Source: Impatiens glandulifera
Lineage: Eukaryota; Streptophyta; Magnoliopsida; Ericales; Balsaminaceae
Direction of reading: 5' to 3'
NCBI RefSeq assembly: GCF_907164915.1
Contig: NW_025919593.1
Coordinates: 186,001-250,000 of the forward strand
DNA length: 64,000 bases
Shown here: positions 58,924 to 64,000 of the stretch, piece after piece
Layout: each line of letters opens with the position of its first letter
How positions within the stretch are numbered: position 1 is the stretch's first letter
The notes under the pieces: generated by a model
Seen by the model: the letters and a program-made list of their open reading frames with translations, nothing else
Told to the model about the DNA's origin: nothing
The model's database searches: none
Program-made: the position numbers and the translations under genes

Positions 58924-59605
58924 CAAAACCGAGGGGTTTATTTGAAAACCTTCGGTTTTGACCAATTTTTTTTTTAAATTGGGGTAAAAACCGAAGGTTT
59001 TCAAATAAACCTTCGGTTTTAACCTTACATTAAAAATTTCAGATTTTTTTCTAAGTATGGGGAAGGGTAAAAACCGAAGGTTTTCAAATAAACCTTCGGT
59101 TTTAACCTTACATTAAAAATTTCAGATTTTTTTCTAAGTATGGGGAAGGGTAAAAACCGAAGGTTTTCAAATAAACCTTCGGTTTTGTCCTTACATTAAA
59201 AATTTCAGATTTTTTTCTAAGTATGGGGAAGGGTAAAAACCGAAGGTTTTCAAATAAACCTTCGGTTTTGTCCTTACATTAAAAAAATCTGAAAATTTTC
59301 TAAGTATGGGGAAGGGTAAAAACCGAATGTTTTCAAATAAACCTTCGGTTTTGTCCTTACATTAAAAAATCTGAAAATTTTCTAAGTATGGGGAAGGGTA
59401 AAAACCGAAGGTTTTCAAATAAACCTTCGGTTTTGACCTTACATTAAAAAAATCAGATTTTTTTCTAAGTATGGGGAATGGTAAAAACCGAAGGTTTTCA
59501 AATAAACCTTCGGTTTTGACCTTACATTAAAATTTTCAGATTTTTTTCTAAGTATGGGGAAGGGTAAAAACCGAAGGTTTTCAAATAAACCTTCGGTTTT
59601 AACAA
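58924..59605 (+). repeat. 83-bp tandem array of hairpins
   Basis: Eight units begin at 58986, 59069, 59152, 59235, 59318, 59400, 59483 and 59566 (period 82-83). Each contains AAAACCGAAGGTTT, a 6-nt loop, and AAACCTTCGGTTTT, a 14-bp stem. They are joined by a CTTACATTAAAAA..CAGA linker and TCTAAGTATGGGGAAGG. A related hairpin stands at 58924. The fifth unit has a stem mismatch (GAATGTT). Confidence 0.95.
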
Positions 59606-59982
59606 TAGATAAAAACTTCTGATCAAGGTGAAGACCGAGAGATATATTTAAAACCTTCGCAAATACACATCAAAAACGAAAGTTAATTTTATAACTTTCG
59701 GTTTTAACACTACCTAGTTTGTTCAATTATTTTGTTTTTAACCCACTAATCTTAACTTCTAACTAATATAATCATATTCGTGTTCTATTTTAAAAATTAA
59801 TATTGTGTTTCATGTTCAAATATTTATGATTGTGTTTGATTATTATAGAGAAGTCTATATGAATGTTCATGCATGTTTGATTATCTTATGAATGTAGGTA
59901 ATGTTTGATCATATGGATTGTGCAATTTTTTAAAGACATCAAATGTGGTAAATTAATATTGTTATAGGTCATTAGAATGTGA

Positions 59983-60207
59983 AAAACCAAAGAATTTAAC
60001 AATTTGTCAAGTGCTAATTCCGAAAGTTATATAATTAACTTTCGGAAATAACCATCAAAACCGAAAGTTTTCTATAAACTTTCGGATTTTACATTTTTCA
60101 AGAACGAGGGTTTTAAATAAACCCCTCGGTTTTGATGTATATTTCCGAAAGTTAATTATATAACTTTCGGAATTAGCACTTGACAAATTGTTAAATTCTT
60201 TGGTTTT
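59983..60207. repeat. perfect 67-bp inverted repeat
   Basis: Arms 59983-60049 and 60141-60207 are exact reverse complements around a 91-nt spacer, which itself holds two shorter hairpins (GAAAGTTT../..AAACTTTC and CGAGGGTTT../..AACCCCTCG). The arms contain ACTTTCGG hairpins, so it is a hairpin of hairpins. Confidence 0.95.
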
Positions 60208-60638
60208 CTACCTTCCAATCTAGACTCCTAAGTAATATAATCAAGTGTGTGTTTTTATTTTAAAAATTTAAATTGTCTTTAATGTTAAAATGTTTATGAA
60301 TGTGTTTGATTATATATAGAAGTGTATATGAATGTTTTATGTTTAATCCTATGTATTTGTGTAATGTTTGATCATATGGATTGAGAAATGTTTTAAGGAT
60401 ATCAAATGTGTTAAATTAATGTTGTTCAACGTTATTAGAAAGTGAGAATCCAAATAATTTAACAAGTTCTCATGTTGTAAAACCGAAAGTTAAATATATA
60501 ACTTTCGGAAATATGCATAAAAAACGAAAGATTTACCAAAGCCTCTCGTTTTTGTGTATTTAAATTTAATTGTAAAAATGTACTTAAACATTACAAACCG
60601 AGGGTTATATTAAAACTCTCGGAATTTGAACATCAAAA

Positions 60639-60753
60639 ACCGAGAGTTATAGCAAAACTCTCGGTTTTTGAATATAATAAAAACCGAGAGTTTTCATATA
60701 ACTCTCGGTTTTTATTATATTCAAAAACCGAGAGTTTTGCTATAACTCTCGGT
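60639..60753. repeat. perfect 54-bp inverted repeat with 7-nt loop
   Basis: Arms 60639-60692 and 60700-60753 are exact reverse complements. The repeated word is AACTCTCGG / CCGAGAGTT. It ends about 25 bp before the pyrimidine-rich leader of TNP2. Confidence 0.95.
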
Positions 60754-60774
60754 AACCAAGTATTTAATTAAAAA

Positions 60775-62558
60775 AAACCCTCTCTTTCTCTTTTCCCCGT
60801 TTCTTCTCCGCTTTCTTCCTCTCCAGCCGCGCGCCCTCTCCAGCCACTCCTCTTCTCCAGCGCCGCCAAGACTCCCTCCGGTTGAAGAAGACGACGCCGC
60901 CCGTAGAAGACTACGCCGCCAAGACCCGGCCCCTGTTGAAGCCTCGAAGACTCCCTCCGGTTGAAGATCTGACTCCCTCCGGTTGAAGAACTGCCGCCGC
61001 ACCTCCGCCGCTCTCAGCCGTGCCTCCGCCGTCCACCTAATTGAAGGTAAGTTTCTTAATTTAGGGTTAGTTTTTAGTATTTGTTAGATGTAGGGTTAGT
61101 TTTTAGGATTTGTTAGATTTAGGGTTAGTTATATTTGAAGCCTGCCAAGTGTTTGACAAAATGTCTGTGAGAGCATTTGGTTATGTATATGTTAGATTCA
61201 TGTTATATATGTTATATTTGGTTTGTAATTGTTAGATTTAGGTTGAATTATGTTAGATTTTGTTTAGATTGTTATTTATTAGTTTAGATTGGCTTGATTT
61301 TGGTTATTTTGAGGTTTGATTTTGGTTTGATTAATGTGAAAAATTGGTTTACATTGGATTTGATTTAGGTTTGGTTAATTGCTTTGATTGATGTTTATTG
61401 ATTTTGATTTAGGTTTGGTTATTAGGTTTGATTGATGTTTATTGATTTTGATTTAGGTTTGGTTATTAGGTTTGATTAATGTACAAAATTGGTTTATATT
61501 GAGTTTGTTTTTAGGATTTGTTAGATTTAGGGTTAGTTATATTTGAAGCCTGCCAAGTGTTTGACAAAATGTCTGTGAGAGCATTTGGTTATGTATATGT
61601 TAGATTCATGTTATATATGTTATATTTGGTTTGTAATTGTTAGATTTAGGTTGAATTATGTTAGATTTTGTTTAGATTGTTATTTATTAGTTTAGATTGG
61701 CTTGATTTTGGTTATTTTGAGGTTTGATTTAGGTTTGATTAATGTACAAAATTGGTTTATATTGAGTTTGTTTTTAGGTTTGGATATTTGGTTTCATTGA
61801 TATTTATTGAGATTATGTTAGAATTGAATTGTTTGGATTATGTTATATGTTCAATATTTTGGTTAGATTTGGTTTTTATATAGGTTTGTTAGATTATATT
61901 TTGTTTGGTCTATGATTTAGTTTGAACTTTGGTGGATTTATGTCAAATTTAAGTTTGACATTATGGTTTGATTTTGTCTGATTTTGGATTAGGACCGTAC
62001 GTCTCTTGAAGATCGCCGAGGTTATTCCACCTTCAGCTGCCTCCTCCACCGTCGCCGCCACAACTGCTGAAAAAGGTCAGTTTTTAAGGATTTTCATGTT
62101 GTTAGGATTATATTGGATTTTAGGTATGAATTGAATTGTTTGAATTAGATTTTATTATGTTAGATTTGGTTTATGTATGAATAAATTAGATTTTAAGTTA
62201 GAATTGCATTGTTTGCACTATATTGAATTTTAGGTATGAATTGGTTATTTGAATTAGGCAAGATTGAAGAATCCCGTGCTAGATTGGTTAAATTAGGTTA
62301 GATTAGATTTGAAATGTTTATGATGAAAAATTGTTTGTTTAGGTGAAATTTGGCTTGGATAATGTTAGATATTGTTGAAATGTATATGAATGAAATATTG
62401 TTTGTTTAGGTTGAATTGGGCTTCGATAATGTTAGATGAAATTGATTATTGGTTGGATAATGATAGATTAGATATAAATTATGTTAGCATTATGTAAGCC
62501 TAATTAATTTAGACAAATTTAAGTTAATAATAATGCGGGTTGTTTTCCATTTTATTAG
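60775..62558 (+). promoter_or_regulatory. TNP2 leader: 5' UTR exons and long introns
   Basis: A CT- and CCG-rich exon (about 60775-61046) ends at AAG|GTAAGT. A second exon, 61993-62075, lies between TTAG and GTCAG. The coding exon follows an acceptor TTATTAG at 62558. Intron sequence is T/G-rich (GGTTTGATT and TTAGATT words). The first-exon GC content stands out from the AT-rich surroundings. Confidence 0.6.
61099..61780 (+). repeat. 408-bp direct duplication in the TNP2 leader intron
   Basis: GAAGCCTGCCAAGTGTTTGA occurs at 61137 and 61545. Sequence identity runs for about 230 bp from GTTTTTAGGATTTG in both copies. Confidence 0.9.
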
Positions 62559-62562
62559 AAAT

Positions 62563-64000
62563 ATGGAAGTACCCGATAAAAGCTGGATGACCTTACGTCG
62601 AGATCATCCAGATTACGAGGAAGGTGTTGACAAATTCCTCGAGTATGCTGTTAGGAATACATCCCGACAAACCGTGAAATGTCCCTGCGTGAAATGCTTG
62701 AACACGCCGTTTATGGAAATAGACGAAGTGAAGACTCAACTCATCGTTTATGGAATAAATATTCATTATGAGTATTGGTATTTTCATGGAGAAAAGAGAC
62801 GCACTACTCAAGTGGTTAATGAAGATGTCGATGAAGATGCCGATGACTACGATGATGATGACGACGATGATCAGTCGGAGGATGCCGTGCCGGTATTCAA
62901 CGATCCGAGACCGGAGATGAATAATACAGTTAATGAACAGGTCAACGAAGAACGATATATGCACGAATTTATAAACGATATGTTCCCAAACGTTAATGAC
63001 GGCCCGGATAACGATGAACCAGTCGAAGATGCGCATAGATTTTATAAATTGCCTGATGATTCCAAACGACCATTGTATGAAGGTGCTCGAATAACGAAAT
63101 CATCGGCACTACTGAAACTACTTCACATAAAAAATGTATGTCAATGGACGAATTCTTCGTTCGATATGTTGCTGCGTCTGCTTAAAGACTACATATTACC
63201 GATTGACGCTCAATTGCCAAACTCATACTACGAAAGTAAAAAATTCATTACTGATATCGGGCTAAAATATGACAAGATAGACGCATGTAAGAACAACTGT
63301 ATGCTATTTTGGAAGGACGACATAAATGAAGATTCTTGCAGAGTTTGCGGTCTTTCAAGATGGAAAGTCGACCAAACAAGTGGGACAGTTCGGGAGAAGC
63401 AAAACGGGAAATTCATTCCAAAAAAGGTGTTGAGATATTTCCCTTTAATACCAAGACTGCAAAGACTATACATGTCCTCAAAAACGGCTCCAATGTTGAG
63501 ATGACATAAAGAAGGAAGAGTTGACAGTGATACGTTGTGACACCCCGCTGATTCCTTAACTTGGAAGACGTTTGATGAAAATTATACAGATTTTGCTTCA
63601 GAATCCCGAAACGTAAGACTTGGTTTATCAAGCGATGGATTTCAACCATTTGCAAATGAGAAAAAATCATACAGTGTTTGGCCGGTAATTCTCGTCCCTT
63701 ATAATGTGTCACCCACGACTTGCATGGATTCTAGCAATTTCATTTTATCTATGTTAATTCCGGGTCCAAAGAGTCCGGGAGATGCAATTGACATATTTCT
63801 CCAGCCATTGATCGATGAGTTGCATGAACTGTGGCAAACAGGTGTGAAAACGTTTGATGCACACACCTCGCAATACTTTAACATGCGAGCGGCGTTGTTG
63901 TGGACCATTAACGACTTTCCCGCATACGCGAATTTATCAGGCTGGAGTACGAAAGGTAAATTCGCTTGTCCTTGTTGTAACAACGACACGGTATCCCTTC
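62563..64000 (+). pseudogene. TNP2-type CACTA transposase, two nonsense codons, truncated by window
   Basis: One frame runs from MEVPDKSWMTLRRDHPDYEE (N-terminal transposase-associated domain with CPCVKC zinc-ligand-like residues) through an acidic Asp run, LLKDYILPIDAQLPNSYYES and CRVCGLSRW. It continues into the TNP2 core (FDENYTDFASESRNVRLGLS, LIPGPKSPGDAIDIFLQPL, LLWTINDFPAYANLSGWST). Two TGA codons, 63502-63504 and 63538-63540, interrupt LR-stop-HKEGRVDSDTL-stop-HPADSL. Relatives read RWHKEGR and RHPADS, so TGG to TGA and CGA to TGA changes are likely. The rest of the frame is undamaged, suggesting recent death. Confidence 0.92.

Larger units (their letters stand above)
57769..64000 (+). 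mobile_element. second CACTA transposon (CACTGG type), right end beyond the window
   Basis: Begins CACTGGTAAAAAAAGG at 57769, a common plant CACTA terminus. It runs through palindromic CCGAAGG/CCTTCGG subterminal repeats, a small coiled-coil gene, an 83-bp hairpin array, two long perfect inverted repeats and a TNP2 gene on the plus strand that is cut by the window end. The right terminus is therefore not visible. Its terminus and TNP2 sequence differ from those of the element at 43.5-54.4 kb, so it is a different family. Confidence 0.8.

Noticed and set aside
60721..61002. Minus-strand 93-codon frame
   Set aside because: Opposite to the GC-rich 5' UTR of TNP2 and overlapping the 54-bp inverted repeat; Gly/Ser/Arg-rich from base composition only.
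63413..63989. Minus-strand frames of 96-99 codons near the window end
   Set aside because: Antisense shadows of the TNP2 coding sequence, which continues in one frame on the plus strand.

Overview
The window is from a plant nuclear genome, most likely a eudicot. It is AT-rich, its genes carry GT-AG introns, and it holds a plastid-type class I aldolase, a plant CC-NB-LRR gene and plant-specific transposon families (CACTA with TNP2, Copia and Gypsy LTR elements, PIF/Harbinger, LINEs, SINEs, a Helitron). I cannot name the species.

Layout. 1-6.7 kb: a small TRIM-like LTR element, two LINE relics, a degenerate minisatellite, and a promoter-like block with a 70-bp duplication that resembles a plant pararetrovirus intergenic region. 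7.2-10.3 kb: a three-level nest, with a LINE inside a hAT-like element inside a repeat family (R1) found at three loci. 12.3-14.0 kb: four exons of a reticulon-like (RTNLB) gene or gene fragment. 14.5-20.9 kb: a Helitron, a SINE and three decayed Copia elements, one with a tandemly duplicated integrase region. 21.9-28.8 kb is the gene-rich core: ASF1 histone chaperone (+, three exons) converging on plastid fructose-bisphosphate aldolase (-, six exons), both apparently intact. 29.5-32.7 kb: a CC-NB-LRR gene (-) broken by a frameshift and a nonsense codon. 33.2-37.0 kb: a SINE trimer and an internally deleted Gypsy element with both LTRs, PBS and PPT. 37.5-40.5 kb: R1 copies and a 2.3-kb degenerate array. 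41.1-42.3 kb: a PIF/Harbinger element with TAA duplications.

43.5-54.4 kb appears to be one complete 10.9-kb CACTA transposon. It has CACTA termini, a TTG duplication on both sides, a decayed TNP2 transposase (-), a diverging second CACTA gene (+), subterminal repeats, about ten copies of a 242-bp satellite and a captured pentatricopeptide (PPR) fragment. From 57.8 kb to the window end lies the left part of a second CACTA family (CACTGG termini). Its leader is full of hairpins: eight 83-bp units each with a 14-bp stem, plus perfect 67-bp and 54-bp inverted repeats. It also carries a small 98-residue coiled-coil gene with its own TATA box and intron, and a TNP2 gene with two premature stops. 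This second element is the most unusual object here.

Only ASF1 and the aldolase look like fully functional host genes; the reticulon is possible. The rest is mobile-element sequence at various stages of decay.
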